A stretch of DNA of 64,000 nucleotides from an uncultured Porphyromonadaceae bacterium. Lineage in GTDB: Bacteria; Bacteroidota; Bacteroidia; Bacteroidales; Muribaculaceae. The translations under genes were made by a program, and so were the position numbers. The stretch's first letter is position 1, and each line of letters opens with the position of its first letter. The stretch covers positions 1 to 64,000 of the forward strand of contig CAMWVA010000003.1 of the NCBI GenBank assembly GCA_947177575.1, read 5' to 3'. Positions 15,806 to 23,998 of the stretch are shown here, one piece after another. The notes under the pieces were generated by a model. That model was given only the letters and a program-made list of their open reading frames with translations. It was not told where the DNA came from and made no database searches.

Positions 15806-16392
15806 TAGCCGAAATAACACTCCAGAGCAGACTTGGCTGGATAAAGCAGCATACCGTTAGCTACCTCATTGGCCTTATGCGCACCAAGTTCTTCTTTGAC
15901 TATTGACAAAGCCCAAAGCAACGAATTGGCAGGACCGTTACCAAGTACAAACTTATCGTCAGTCACAACCGGAGCAGTATCAGGCTCAGCACCTTCAAGC
16001 ATATTTTCGAAACCGGGATAACAGGTAGCCTTACGTCCTTTGAGCAGTCCGAGCTGACCGAGTACCACAGCAGGCGAGGCGCAGATAGCGGCGATACGGC
16101 CATGTGCATCAGCAGCCTGACGGCGTAGCAAGCCCTGCAACGGAGCGAAATTGTACAGATTAGTAGCACCCGGCATACCGCCCGGAAGAACTAACCAAGC
16201 TGGATCACTGAATAAGGTATTGTCAAAAAGCACATCGGCATTAACAGTCACACCGTGAGCACCTGCCACTTGAAGAGCCGATGTGATAGATACAGTTTTG
16301 ACAGGCATTCCGGCACGACGCATTACATCGATTGCTGTCAGCGCTTCTACTTCTTCGAAGCCTTCAGCAAGAAATACAAATGATTCTTTCAT
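15805..16392 (-). CDS. DJ-1/PfpI (YajL-type) family protein
   Basis: Cytosolic protein of the DJ-1 superfamily (chaperone, deglycase or oxidative-stress roles reported for relatives). The 195 residues contain FLAEGFEEVEALTAIDVMRRAG with the conserved Glu near residue 11, LPGGMPGATNL, and AAICASPAVVLGQLGLL with the nucleophile-elbow Cys. The layout matches the DJ-1/YajL branch more than PfpI proteases. It is the first gene of a two-gene operon with yigZ. Confidence 0.93.
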   Translation of the reverse strand: MKESFVFLAEGFEEVEALTAIDVMRRAGMPVKTVSITSALQVAGAHGVTVNADVLFDNTLFSDPAWLVLPGGMPGATNLYNFAPLQGLLRRQAADAHGRIAAICASPAVVLGQLGLLKGRKATCYPGFENMLEGAEPDTAPVVTDDKFVLGNGPANSLLWALSIVKEELGAHKANEVANGMLLYPAKSALECYFG

Positions 16393-16534
16393 TTTTAAGT
16401 CTTCTTTTCGTTTATATTAGTTTTTTATGTCAGTCCTTGAGGGCAATACAGTTGGGAGGACGAGGCAAGTGAAGGCAGGACCCACACCTTCATTCTTGAT
16501 TCGCTAAATTAATACTTATTTTTCATTTTTTTGC

Positions 16535-16542
16535 TACTTTTG
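16535..16542 (+). promoter_or_regulatory. -7 promoter element for apbE
   Basis: TACTTTTG is a full match to TAnnTTTG, about 60 bases before the ApbE start. The upstream region is AT-rich without a convincing -33 box. Confidence 0.5.
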
Positions 16543-16603
16543 TAAGATTTTTTATCGTTTTTACGATTTTTTTATTTTTCATTTTTATATCCCAAAATAT
16601 TCT

Positions 16604-17611
16604 ATGCGACTTAAGAATCTTTATCTAAGCGGTATAACATTCATTACTCTTCTCCTTATCACTGTGACAGCCTGCCGAAGACCTGACCCTGCACGGCTGA
16701 TGCAAGGCATGATATGGAATACAACATTCAGAATTACCTATCTCTCCCAACACAATCTTAACGATTCAATAATGACAGCACTGAATGAAGTCGGACACTC
16801 GCTGTCTGTATTTGATACTACTTCACTGGTCAGCCGTGTAAACAGAGCGAAACGTGCCATGGTTGTTGATTCAGCTTTCCGTACAGTATGGCGAGAAGCT
16901 ATGGCTACGCATCGTGCCAGTCACGGACGCTTTGACCCTACCCTATCCCCTCTGATAACAGCTTGGGGATTCGGACCCGGTCATCAGCCTACCACTGACA
17001 CTCTGCGTATTGACAGTCTGCTGAATATAGTCGGATTGACTAAGTCACATCTCTGTGGAGATACTTTATATAAAGATATAGCAGAACTACAGTTTAATTT
17101 CTCGGCCTTGGCCAAAGGGTTTGGGTGCGATATGGCAGCAGCTGTATTAAAACGCAACGGTGTAAAAGATTTTCTAATCGAAATCGGAGGTGAAATTACA
17201 GCTGAAGGCAACAGTCCCAGAGGCACTTCATGGCGTGTATCGGTTGACAAGCCGGTTGCTTCTGACGAAGTAACACACGCCTCGCAACTTGTGGTTAATC
17301 TTCCGACACCATGCGGGCTGGCGACAAGTGGAAATTATCGTAACTTTCATACTACTGATTCCGGCAGTCGTTTTGGACACACAATAGATCCCGTATCAGG
17401 ACGTCCGTGTCTTACCGACGTACTCAGCGCCACAGTGATAGCACCGACATGTATGCAGGCCGATGCTCTTGCTACAGCCTGTATGACTATGGATTCAAAG
17501 TCAGCGATGGCTATGGCCGATAGTCTGAGACGCCCTGTAATGCTTGTACTCGCCGATTCATCTGTATATATGTCCTCCTCATTTTCAGCTCTTGTTAAAA
17601 AAGAACCTTAG
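16604..17611 (+). CDS. apbE: ApbE-family FAD:protein FMN transferase, lipoprotein
   Basis: Periplasmic enzyme that attaches FMN to Thr of flavoproteins such as the Rnf and Nqr subunits. The 335 residues start with a lipoprotein signal whose lipobox ends TVTAC near residue 24. The catalytic domain shows STFDTTSLVSRVN-like DTTS, the FDPTLSPLITAWGFG motif, FSALAKGFGCDMAA, IEIGGEI, and late GHTIDPVSGRP; all are standard ApbE marks. No Rnf or Nqr gene is in the window, so its substrate is elsewhere. It is monocistronic as far as can be seen. Confidence 0.93.
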   Translation: MRLKNLYLSGITFITLLLITVTACRRPDPARLMQGMIWNTTFRITYLSQHNLNDSIMTALNEVGHSLSVFDTTSLVSRVNRAKRAMVVDSAFRTVWREAMATHRASHGRFDPTLSPLITAWGFGPGHQPTTDTLRIDSLLNIVGLTKSHLCGDTLYKDIAELQFNFSALAKGFGCDMAAAVLKRNGVKDFLIEIGGEITAEGNSPRGTSWRVSVDKPVASDEVTHASQLVVNLPTPCGLATSGNYRNFHTTDSGSRFGHTIDPVSGRPCLTDVLSATVIAPTCMQADALATACMTMDSKSAMAMADSLRRPVMLVLADSSVYMSSSFSALVKKEP

Positions 17612-17682
17612 TTTCAGACATCTTAAAATATTTGAATAACACATTTGAAGAAGTAAGAAACAAAACAATAAAAAAATTTAAT

Positions 17683-17690
17683 TAACTTTG
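17683..17690 (+). promoter_or_regulatory. -7 promoter element before structured RNA
   Basis: TAACTTTG followed by CA is a full match to the Bacteroidota -7 consensus. Transcription would start near 17696 and run into a strongly folded region. No reading frame begins within the next 240 bases. Confidence 0.6.
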
Positions 17691-17696
17691 CAATCG

Positions 17697-17912
17697 GATT
17701 GACAAAGGACAATCCATAATATTTCGGAAAAAATAAGAAGCGTTATGCTTATCTTGTTAGTTTGAGAACCTGAGAAATTCACAATTGAGCAAGAGGTCAG
17801 CATAGTGGTTCTCACGCATATAGCGTGGGCTACTCTGTTACATCTGCTCACAGGTTTTCTCAGGACCTTCAAACTAAGACGTGGCATAGTTGGCTCACGT
17901 TTCTTTTATTGC
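17697..17912 (+). ncRNA. Structured small RNA, 6S-like rod (candidate)
   Basis: Between apbE and the lipoprotein gene lies a region that folds on itself. TTAGTTTGA pairs with TCAAACTAA, and CCTGAGAAA with TTTCTCAGG (17759-17777 with 17856-17876). A bubble follows, then GAGCA/TGCTC, CAG/CTG, AGTGG/CTACT and CACGC/GCGTG below a small loop at 17819. The 3' side has ACGTG...CACGT followed by TTCTTTTATT, a likely terminator. A long rod with a central bubble is the layout of 6S RNA, including the 6S-Flavo type of Bacteroidota. Fold and promoter are seen; the 6S identity is inference. Confidence 0.5.
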
Positions 17913-17945
17913 TATTTTAACCTCAGAGCCAACGGGCGCCTCTAT

Positions 17946-18707
17946 ATGGATATGAGAAATATTATCATTCCTTTTCTTTCCGTCAGCTGCCTCTTTATCT
18001 CAGCCTGCAGCAGCAACGACGAGCCTAAAATTCCGGCCAATACCATCACTCTCAACATGATGAATGACACTGAAGGTCAAACTACCATAGGGGGTTCGGA
18101 TGTATATATCAACAGCGCAAACAACTTTACTACCAATACATGCGGAATTGTGAATCTCGGCAGTAACGGAAATTTCAATCAGAATCCTAATCTTTCACAG
18201 ATAGCTCAGGAAGTCGCAGTCATTCCCGGAGATTACTACCAGATTGTTCTCGCAAGTGATATAAAAAATATTGCCGGTCAGCGCGCATACCCTCTGAATA
18301 CTAATTTCTATAGTGTCTACGTGGATTCATGGATTTACGATAAGGACAAAGAAATATCAGGAGCAAAGATTGAGTATGCGGAGTGTTTTCCTGAAACGAA
18401 AAAACTACCGGACTGGGATTCGGTCATAAACATCGAACTTCATTCCGGTTGGAATGACCAGAACGAATATGCAACATATAGCTTTGCACCGGATGTAGAG
18501 ATTGATCCTTATTTCGAAATCTACGACTTTGAATACTCTGACCTCAGCGACTACCTTAAAGTTGATAGCAGCCGTAATCTAATGACTTTCACCAATACCT
18601 CCAATCATAGAGGTAAAGTCGAGATTATTGTACGTGTCAGATACGAAAGTATTTTCTCACGTGTACATCTAATAGTCAAATCACTTGCTTATGATTACGA
18701 TGAATAA
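17946..18707 (+). CDS. Lipoprotein of unknown function (DUF5036-like)
   Basis: About 253 residues from MDMRNIIIPFLSVSC, with a lipobox ending FISAC at about residue 20. The frame continues upstream to 17805, but that part crosses the structured RNA and is not protein-like. The mature chain is acidic and rich in Tyr, Asp and Asn, as in outer-surface lipoproteins. Segments such as NTITLNMMND, GGSDVYINSANNF and YVDSWIYDKDKEISGAK recall a Bacteroides family listed as DUF5036; this is from memory and not certain. No enzyme motif is visible. The next lipoprotein gene overlaps its 3' end by eight bases. Confidence 0.75.
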   Translation: MDMRNIIIPFLSVSCLFISACSSNDEPKIPANTITLNMMNDTEGQTTIGGSDVYINSANNFTTNTCGIVNLGSNGNFNQNPNLSQIAQEVAVIPGDYYQIVLASDIKNIAGQRAYPLNTNFYSVYVDSWIYDKDKEISGAKIEYAECFPETKKLPDWDSVINIELHSGWNDQNEYATYSFAPDVEIDPYFEIYDFEYSDLSDYLKVDSSRNLMTFTNTSNHRGKVEIIVRVRYESIFSRVHLIVKSLAYDYDE

Positions 18708-19158
18708 ACTTATAAGATGCGGTTTATTACTGGCAATTATACTTTTGTCCACCTGCACTACGTCAAAAAGTACTGTTTCAACTACCGTAGATCTGTCTAA
18801 ATATGAATACGCTTCGGTAATAAATAACGACACGTATCATATCCCGGCTGAACTGATAGAATACGAAATCCAACTGTTCGATGCTATAGAAGCATCACGA
18901 CTACAACTGGTCAATGATATGCGTATCTATGAGCTGACACCTCAGCAACAGGAGAAGCTGTTATTAGTCAAATACGGAGTTAACCATGATAACACGGAAG
19001 CTATAGTAACAGTAAACTTCATTGACTATATGACCGGTCGTCCTGTGGCATCATGTCGCGGAGCATTCGGGTTAGGTATTGATCATGGCAAAGACCTCAA
19101 AGGTGCTATCAAAAGAGTTGCAAAACAGATTTCCGATACCTTTCCGCAAAAAAATTAA
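18700..19158 (+). CDS. Small lipoprotein of unknown function
   Basis: 152 residues from MNKLIRCGLLLA, with a lipobox ending LLSTC near residue 18 followed by a Ser/Thr linker. The mature domain has YEYASVINNDTY, VKYGVNHDNTEAIVTVNFIDYMTGRPVAS and a closing amphipathic helix (LKGAIKRVAKQISDTF). This is the general look of small envelope lipoproteins that fold as an alpha/beta sandwich, but no named family is recognised. The eight-base overlap with the preceding lipoprotein gene argues for coupled expression. Confidence 0.75.
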   Translation: MNKLIRCGLLLAIILLSTCTTSKSTVSTTVDLSKYEYASVINNDTYHIPAELIEYEIQLFDAIEASRLQLVNDMRIYELTPQQQEKLLLVKYGVNHDNTEAIVTVNFIDYMTGRPVASCRGAFGLGIDHGKDLKGAIKRVAKQISDTFPQKN

Positions 19159-19367
19159 ATATATAGCTTACCTCCTGCCTTTGCCGAATTCTTTAAAGTT
19201 GTCAATCCCTGTTATATACATCATTGTAGACCGGTTGCCACAGAGTATAGGAATATTATGAACAAAATCAGGATATGCAACGTTTCAAATCGTGAGAGAT
19301 AGGCTTGGGTTACTTTTAACCCGTCATTTATAAACTACATCTATCATAAACAATAAAATTCAAGACT

Positions 19368-19619
19368 ATGAGCTTCATCTGGTATATTATTATTGGCATT
19401 GTTTCCGGTGCGGTAGCCGGCAAGCTAATGCGTGGCGGTGGCTTCGGACTTATTGTAAATCTGGTTGTAGGTATCATCGGAGGCGTATTAGGAGGCTGGC
19501 TTTTCGGTCTGATAGGTATATCCACTTCCAGCATAATCGGTAATCTTATCACTTCTGTAGTAGGTGCCATATTCCTACTTTGGATAGTAGGCCTTCTGAG
19601 CCGTTCAACTAATAGATAG
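19368..19619 (+). CDS. GlsB/YeaQ/YmgE-family (transglycosylase-associated) membrane protein
   Basis: Small stress-associated inner-membrane protein of 83 residues with about three hydrophobic segments. IIGIVSGAVAGKLMRGGGFGLIVNLVVGIIGG and GGWLFGLIG are the family signature. Members are induced by envelope or osmotic stress; the molecular role is unknown. It is monocistronic, with a 66-bp palindrome 25 bases downstream. The 209 bases upstream (19159-19367) hold no gene; TACTTTTA near 19311 may be a weak -7 element. Confidence 0.92.
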   Translation: MSFIWYIIIGIVSGAVAGKLMRGGGFGLIVNLVVGIIGGVLGGWLFGLIGISTSSIIGNLITSVVGAIFLLWIVGLLSRSTNR

Positions 19620-19644
19620 CGATTTCCCAATCAGTTTACCAACA

Positions 19645-19710
19645 AAAGCAATATAAAAATAAAGAGTCTTAAAATCATGATTTTAAGACTCTTTATTTTT
19701 ATATTGCTTT
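19645..19710. terminator. 66-bp perfect palindrome (terminator-like)
   Basis: The sequence from AAAGCAATATAAAAATAAAG to its mirror CTTTATTTTTATATTGCTTT is an exact inverted repeat centred on TCATGA with no unpaired loop. It is AT-rich, 33 bp per arm, and ends on both strands with A/T-rich runs. It lies between the GlsB gene and the ATPase/DUF4435 pair. Such long perfect palindromes are usually unstable. Confidence 0.9.
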
Positions 19711-19888
19711 ATGAAACCGGAAAATAAGAATCTTGCGGAGTTAGACTACAATTTTAAATAAACAAAGCGTGAAGAAGAATTGGTAAATAAAGACATTAAA
19801 TACTATTAATCTGTTAAATTCCGTTATATAAGTTACCAAATGAGAGTTTGTCTACAGGAGGTTTTCCACCAGAATCATTTATAATAAT

Positions 19889-20614
19889 ATGCAGCAAATA
19901 AAGATTCCCGAAGTTAACGTCACTCTATGGGATAAATACAAAGTTTCTTTTGTTCCCCACCACGATGTCAACATTATCGTGGGCCTTAACGGTAGTGGAA
20001 AAACTACGCTATTGTCCGAAATAGAAAAGAAAATCCTTAAGAATACAGAAAATAGATTATCCTACATTTATATACCTTCTGTTGATAATCTTATAGTAAG
20101 AGATAAACGTAAAAAAGCGACCGCACTTTCTCAGGACTTGGATTCATACATTTACGATATGAAGACCGGTCCATCTCTTATGTATTATAGAATGTCAATG
20201 CTTGATGCACCAGTCTCTGTACAGTCAAAAGTAAGAGAGAGAATTAATTTTTTCTGTGACATAGTAAATAGTCTTTTTAAAGATACCGGTAAACATATCG
20301 AAATAGAAGGTAATAAATTTATAATTGATTCCAATAATTCTTCACTGTCGATAAACAACTTATCTTCTGGAGAAAAACAATTGCTACTGATTCTGCTACG
20401 TGTTTTCCTCTTAGATGAAAAGGAATCTGTTATATTAATAGACGAGCCGGAAAATTCGCTTGATATAAGTTGGCAATATAAATTAATTGATTTGTTGGTC
20501 AGTCTAAATCATAATGCCCAATTCTTTATTACTACACATTCACCCAGTATTTTCGGAGCAGGTTGGGGAGACAAAATTATTTATATGGAGGATGTGACCA
20601 CTAATATTAAGTAA
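19889..20614 (+). CDS. Compact AAA/ABC-type ATPase, AriA-like
   Basis: 241-residue soluble ATPase with a full ABC-type nucleotide site: Walker A GLNGSGKTT (32-40), signature LSSGEKQ (158-164), Walker B VILIDEPENSLD (181-192) and H-loop TTHSPSIF with His217. There is no membrane segment and no long coiled coil. This places it with the AAA_15/AAA_21 (OLD-like) ATPases of defence systems. It is followed after six bases by a DUF4435 protein, the AriA/AriB arrangement of PARIS. It is much smaller than the AriA proteins I know of, so it may be a distinct compact type. Base composition is clearly more AT-rich than its flanks. Confidence 0.85.
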   Translation: MQQIKIPEVNVTLWDKYKVSFVPHHDVNIIVGLNGSGKTTLLSEIEKKILKNTENRLSYIYIPSVDNLIVRDKRKKATALSQDLDSYIYDMKTGPSLMYYRMSMLDAPVSVQSKVRERINFFCDIVNSLFKDTGKHIEIEGNKFIIDSNNSSLSINNLSSGEKQLLLILLRVFLLDEKESVILIDEPENSLDISWQYKLIDLLVSLNHNAQFFITTHSPSIFGAGWGDKIIYMEDVTTNIK

Positions 20615-20620
20615 GTTATT

Positions 20621-21466
20621 ATGAGTCGAATAGAAGATCAAGCGAACTACTATAAAAATCTTCATTTACGAGATAGAAGCATTATTGCAGTGATACATAT
20701 TGAAGATGAAGCTGATAAAGAATTTTGGAATGTTCAGTTGCAGAATGTAAGAATTGGACATTATTATTTTATTTCACACAGTAAAAATGATAACGGAGTT
20801 GAGACAAAGGGGTGTGAACAATGTTTAAAATATCGTCAATATACTAATCGACAATTCTTTATTTGTATAGACAGTGATTTACGTCTGCTATGTCAGGAAG
20901 ATGGATTGACTTCAGAAAACTATATAGCCCAAACCTATGCTTATTCCTGGGAAAATCATTTATGTGAAGCAGAACATTTACAACTGAGATTCAGTCAAAA
21001 ATTAAAAGAAACTGACTTTAACTTTGTGAAGTTTCTAAGTGCATTTTCAAGAATAGTTTATAAACCACTTCTTTACCTTGTATATTATCAGACTCCTGAA
21101 TTAAACAGTCTTTGGAATATAAAGATATTCAATAAATGTATTCCCCTTCAACCTTCGCAGAAAGATTTAGCAGATAATGGAACCTTGTACCTACAAAAGA
21201 TAAAGCAACTTTTTGATACCACTCTTTCTTCTCTCTCATTATATCTTCCAGATAATTTTGCAATAGAAGGTCTAACACCTGATAACGCATATCTTCACAT
21301 ACAAGGCCACCAACTTTACAATCTGATTAACCATATAGGCACAAGAATATGTAAAGGAGAAAGAGTCGGTTTTAAATCACAGATATTAGATGAGAAATTC
21401 CCTACTTCCGGCTATAAGGAGATAGAAGATGTACAATCAGATTTAAGAACAATTCTGGCTACTTAG
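20621..21466 (+). CDS. DUF4435 (TOPRIM-like) protein, AriB-like effector
   Basis: 281-residue soluble protein. Its N-terminal third shows the DUF4435/TOPRIM pattern: IIAVIHIEDEADKEFW with Glu28 and Asp32, then QFFICIDSDLRLL with Asp84 and Asp86, the metal-binding acidic set. The remainder is helical. In PARIS, AriB of this family is released from the AriA ATPase on infection and cuts tRNA; that knowledge is from other bacteria. The six-base gap to the ATPase gene argues for a single functional unit. It could instead be a different nuclease or a non-defence TOPRIM pair. Confidence 0.82.
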   Translation: MSRIEDQANYYKNLHLRDRSIIAVIHIEDEADKEFWNVQLQNVRIGHYYFISHSKNDNGVETKGCEQCLKYRQYTNRQFFICIDSDLRLLCQEDGLTSENYIAQTYAYSWENHLCEAEHLQLRFSQKLKETDFNFVKFLSAFSRIVYKPLLYLVYYQTPELNSLWNIKIFNKCIPLQPSQKDLADNGTLYLQKIKQLFDTTLSSLSLYLPDNFAIEGLTPDNAYLHIQGHQLYNLINHIGTRICKGERVGFKSQILDEKFPTSGYKEIEDVQSDLRTILAT

Positions 21467-21480
21467 CACAAATTAAAATC

Positions 21481-21543
21481 TTTAGAAATAAGAAAGTTAT
21501 CATTTAGGACTGTTGTCTAAATGATAACTTTCTTATTTCTAAA
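21481..21543. terminator. Long palindromic hairpin after the ATPase/DUF4435 pair
   Basis: TTTAGAAATAAGAAAGTTAT and its mirror ATAACTTTCTTATTTCTAAA, extended inward by CATTTAG/CTAAATG, form a stem of 27 bp or more with a loop of about nine bases. It lies 15 bases after the DUF4435 stop and faces the 3' end of the patatin gene on the other strand, so it can end both transcripts. Confidence 0.85.
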
Positions 21544-21581
21544 GAGAAACTTTAGTAGGCTATGTTTTAAGAATAGATATT

Positions 21582-23960
21582 TCAGCGTAGCAGACGGGGA
21601 GCCTGAAGAAGAACACCTAAATTGATACCGAAATTCCAGTTACCGCCTGGCGATGAGAGATAATTGCCGTAAACGGCAAGACTGCCGAAGGAGAAATTGT
21701 AGACAGCGGCAAGTTCACCGATAAACTGAGGATTACGGAACCAACCTGAGTGACGAGCCATATCATTAGCACCCGGTACTACTTTACGAATAGGTACATA
21801 TCCATAGAAATCACCACGTAATTGAAGGCGCTGCATCGGTGACCACACCGGCATAACACCAACTGCCAGATAATTATCCGCACGGAAAGCAGGATTAAAG
21901 TAGTTGCGTGTTGAAGGTGTAGGCGCAAAACTGGCAGCATGTATCATCGTAGCTGTATAATGCTGATTGAGATGCTGAAGCGTCAGCAGTCCACAGGCAG
22001 AAGCACCTATATTTACATTCTTGATAAGCGGGAAAAACTGTTTCCATTCACCCTGTATCGAAGCACGATAACGATAGTCATAAGTATCGGACTGCTCAGA
22101 AGACGGTATACCACCATCAATATAGCGATCACCTTCATGCGATAGCTGAATACTCGTCTTTACATTACGTCCTTGATTAGGATACATAATATCATTTAGG
22201 GTATTGTATTCGTATCCGACTTCTAACGCCCCTACACGGTAACGGCTACGGTCTTTCTTACGGTCAGTATAGTCAGTTACACCTATCGAATAATATTTGT
22301 CTTCAAGCCAGCCGTATGCCGCACGTACGTAACCTATCGAAGGCATATTCATTGACCAGCTGTAACCGAGACGGAAGAAGGTCTCGTTATCAGTTATGAA
22401 TGAAGGCGTCGAACTCTGATAGAACAGAAGCTCGCTGTCATAATATTTCTGTCGGCTGGCAACAAAATCAAAACGCAACATCGAGGGTATATTGGTGTGA
22501 AGGGCAAATTTAGCAGTTGCCATACCGGCATAATATGTCTGTCCTATCCAGCCGCGCAAGTCGACATCAAGCGAATTGAAACTCAGTGTATGATAACCCA
22601 AGTCAACGTATAACTGACTTTGTGTTGAGGTGGTAATCCAACCACCCACACCTATCTTCCACGGATTTTTGATACTGGCCTCAAGCAACAGAGTATTATT
22701 GCCGTCTTTACCGAATCGGGCCTGCGGCCACAGATTTTCGAGTTTACCTGAAGTTACAGCACGGTAATAAGCATCTTGTACCTCATTTATATTTATCTTT
22801 TCACCGGCTATAGGCTGAAACAATGAAGTCAGATAATGACTCTGAGACGGTGTAGCACCCGTAATCTCGACCTTGTCGAAAGTCAGCGTCGGCGTCTTAG
22901 CCGCGTAACTGTTGCGACGCTCAGTGACTTCGCTCAGAGGGCGACGTGCGGGAAGACGTTTTTTGATTGAGTCAACCATTGCCAGACCGGTACGGTATCC
23001 TATCTCATAGATTTGTTGTGACTGTTCGAAATCAAGTACTCCGAATTGAAGTACCGGGACATCTATCTTTACACCTTCGGCAGCCGGCAGACTATAATCA
23101 TTATTCTGAATTATCATATCTGACAGCTGAGAATAGAGATTGTTGGCCTGAGGCTTACCGTCGGGCTTAGAGACTGCGACACCGATTATAAAGTCAGGAT
23201 TAAAATCCTCGCGCATCACATCTACAGGGAAATTATCATAGATACCACCGTCGTACACCAGCACACCGTCCATCTCAATAGGTTTGAATACTAACGGAAA
23301 ACTCATCGAGGCACGTACGGCATCGCCTAACGAACCGTCATGACACACAATCTTATGTTTGTGGTACACGTCTGAACACACACAGCGGAAAGGCACAAAA
23401 AGATTATTGAAGTTCTCGCCACACTGTTCTGTGTAAGGAGCATAGAGACGTAAAAACTCTATATTCATCGGCAGCGGACTTATAAGGTGTGCCGGGATAA
23501 GTTGTCCAGCTATATTGTTGGTGACAGTACTGTCTCGAAGATTCAGATTGATTTCAACCCATTGGGGTGTAGCCTCGGGAGCTGTAAGTAATGAAATCTC
23601 TTTGGGATTGATGATACCGGTGCTCCAGTAATGGAAATCAGGCTGAGTGAACAGATGCAGCATCTGTTCAGGATTCCAACCGCAGGCATAAAGACTACCT
23701 ACTATAGCACCCGCCGACGTGCCGGTCACATAATCGATAGGAATATCATTATCCTCAAGGGCTTTGATAACACCGATATGAGCCACACCCTTGGCGCCAC
23801 CGCCACTTAGCACAAGACCCACACGCTGTCTGCCTGAAGAAGAGGCATTGCCCGCAGGTGTAGTGCCGGTAGTATCGGCAGCTGTCGCACATATACCTAC
23901 GCCCAATATTGTCAGAGTAGTAAACAGTAACCGCTTCAGTTTTCTATGTCGTAGTTTCAT
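21582..23960 (-). CDS. Patatin-like phospholipase with outer-membrane beta-barrel
   Basis: About 792 residues from MKLRHRKLKRLL with a signal peptide cut near ATAADT; a longer frame starts at 23981. The N-terminal patatin domain has the oxyanion motif SGGGAKGVAHIGV, the nucleophile motif GTSAGAIVG and the dyad Asp in DGGIYDNFP. A POTRA-like linker follows (about residues 350-420, VEITGATPSQSHYLTSLFQP) and then a C-terminal half of alternating amphipathic strands typical of a 16-strand barrel. This is the type Vd autotransporter (PlpD/FplA) layout, so the lipase may be displayed or released at the surface. It follows serB after 38 bases. Confidence 0.9.
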   Translation of the reverse strand: MKLRHRKLKRLLFTTLTILGVGICATAADTTGTTPAGNASSSGRQRVGLVLSGGGAKGVAHIGVIKALEDNDIPIDYVTGTSAGAIVGSLYACGWNPEQMLHLFTQPDFHYWSTGIINPKEISLLTAPEATPQWVEINLNLRDSTVTNNIAGQLIPAHLISPLPMNIEFLRLYAPYTEQCGENFNNLFVPFRCVCSDVYHKHKIVCHDGSLGDAVRASMSFPLVFKPIEMDGVLVYDGGIYDNFPVDVMREDFNPDFIIGVAVSKPDGKPQANNLYSQLSDMIIQNNDYSLPAAEGVKIDVPVLQFGVLDFEQSQQIYEIGYRTGLAMVDSIKKRLPARRPLSEVTERRNSYAAKTPTLTFDKVEITGATPSQSHYLTSLFQPIAGEKININEVQDAYYRAVTSGKLENLWPQARFGKDGNNTLLLEASIKNPWKIGVGGWITTSTQSQLYVDLGYHTLSFNSLDVDLRGWIGQTYYAGMATAKFALHTNIPSMLRFDFVASRQKYYDSELLFYQSSTPSFITDNETFFRLGYSWSMNMPSIGYVRAAYGWLEDKYYSIGVTDYTDRKKDRSRYRVGALEVGYEYNTLNDIMYPNQGRNVKTSIQLSHEGDRYIDGGIPSSEQSDTYDYRYRASIQGEWKQFFPLIKNVNIGASACGLLTLQHLNQHYTATMIHAASFAPTPSTRNYFNPAFRADNYLAVGVMPVWSPMQRLQLRGDFYGYVPIRKVVPGANDMARHSGWFRNPQFIGELAAVYNFSFGSLAVYGNYLSSPGGNWNFGINLGVLLQAPRLLR

Positions 23961-23998
23961 AATCTGGTTATAGTTTATCATGGCTTTCCCGTTCTCAC

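Noticed and set aside
17805-17945. N-terminal extension of the lipoprotein frame up to 17805
   Set aside because: It runs through the structured RNA, does not look like protein, and would bury the clear lipoprotein signal that starts at 17946.
19711-19761. 16-codon frame (MKPENKNLAELDYNFK) after the palindrome
   Set aside because: Too short, no conserved pattern and no start context; might be a gene remnant but cannot be supported.
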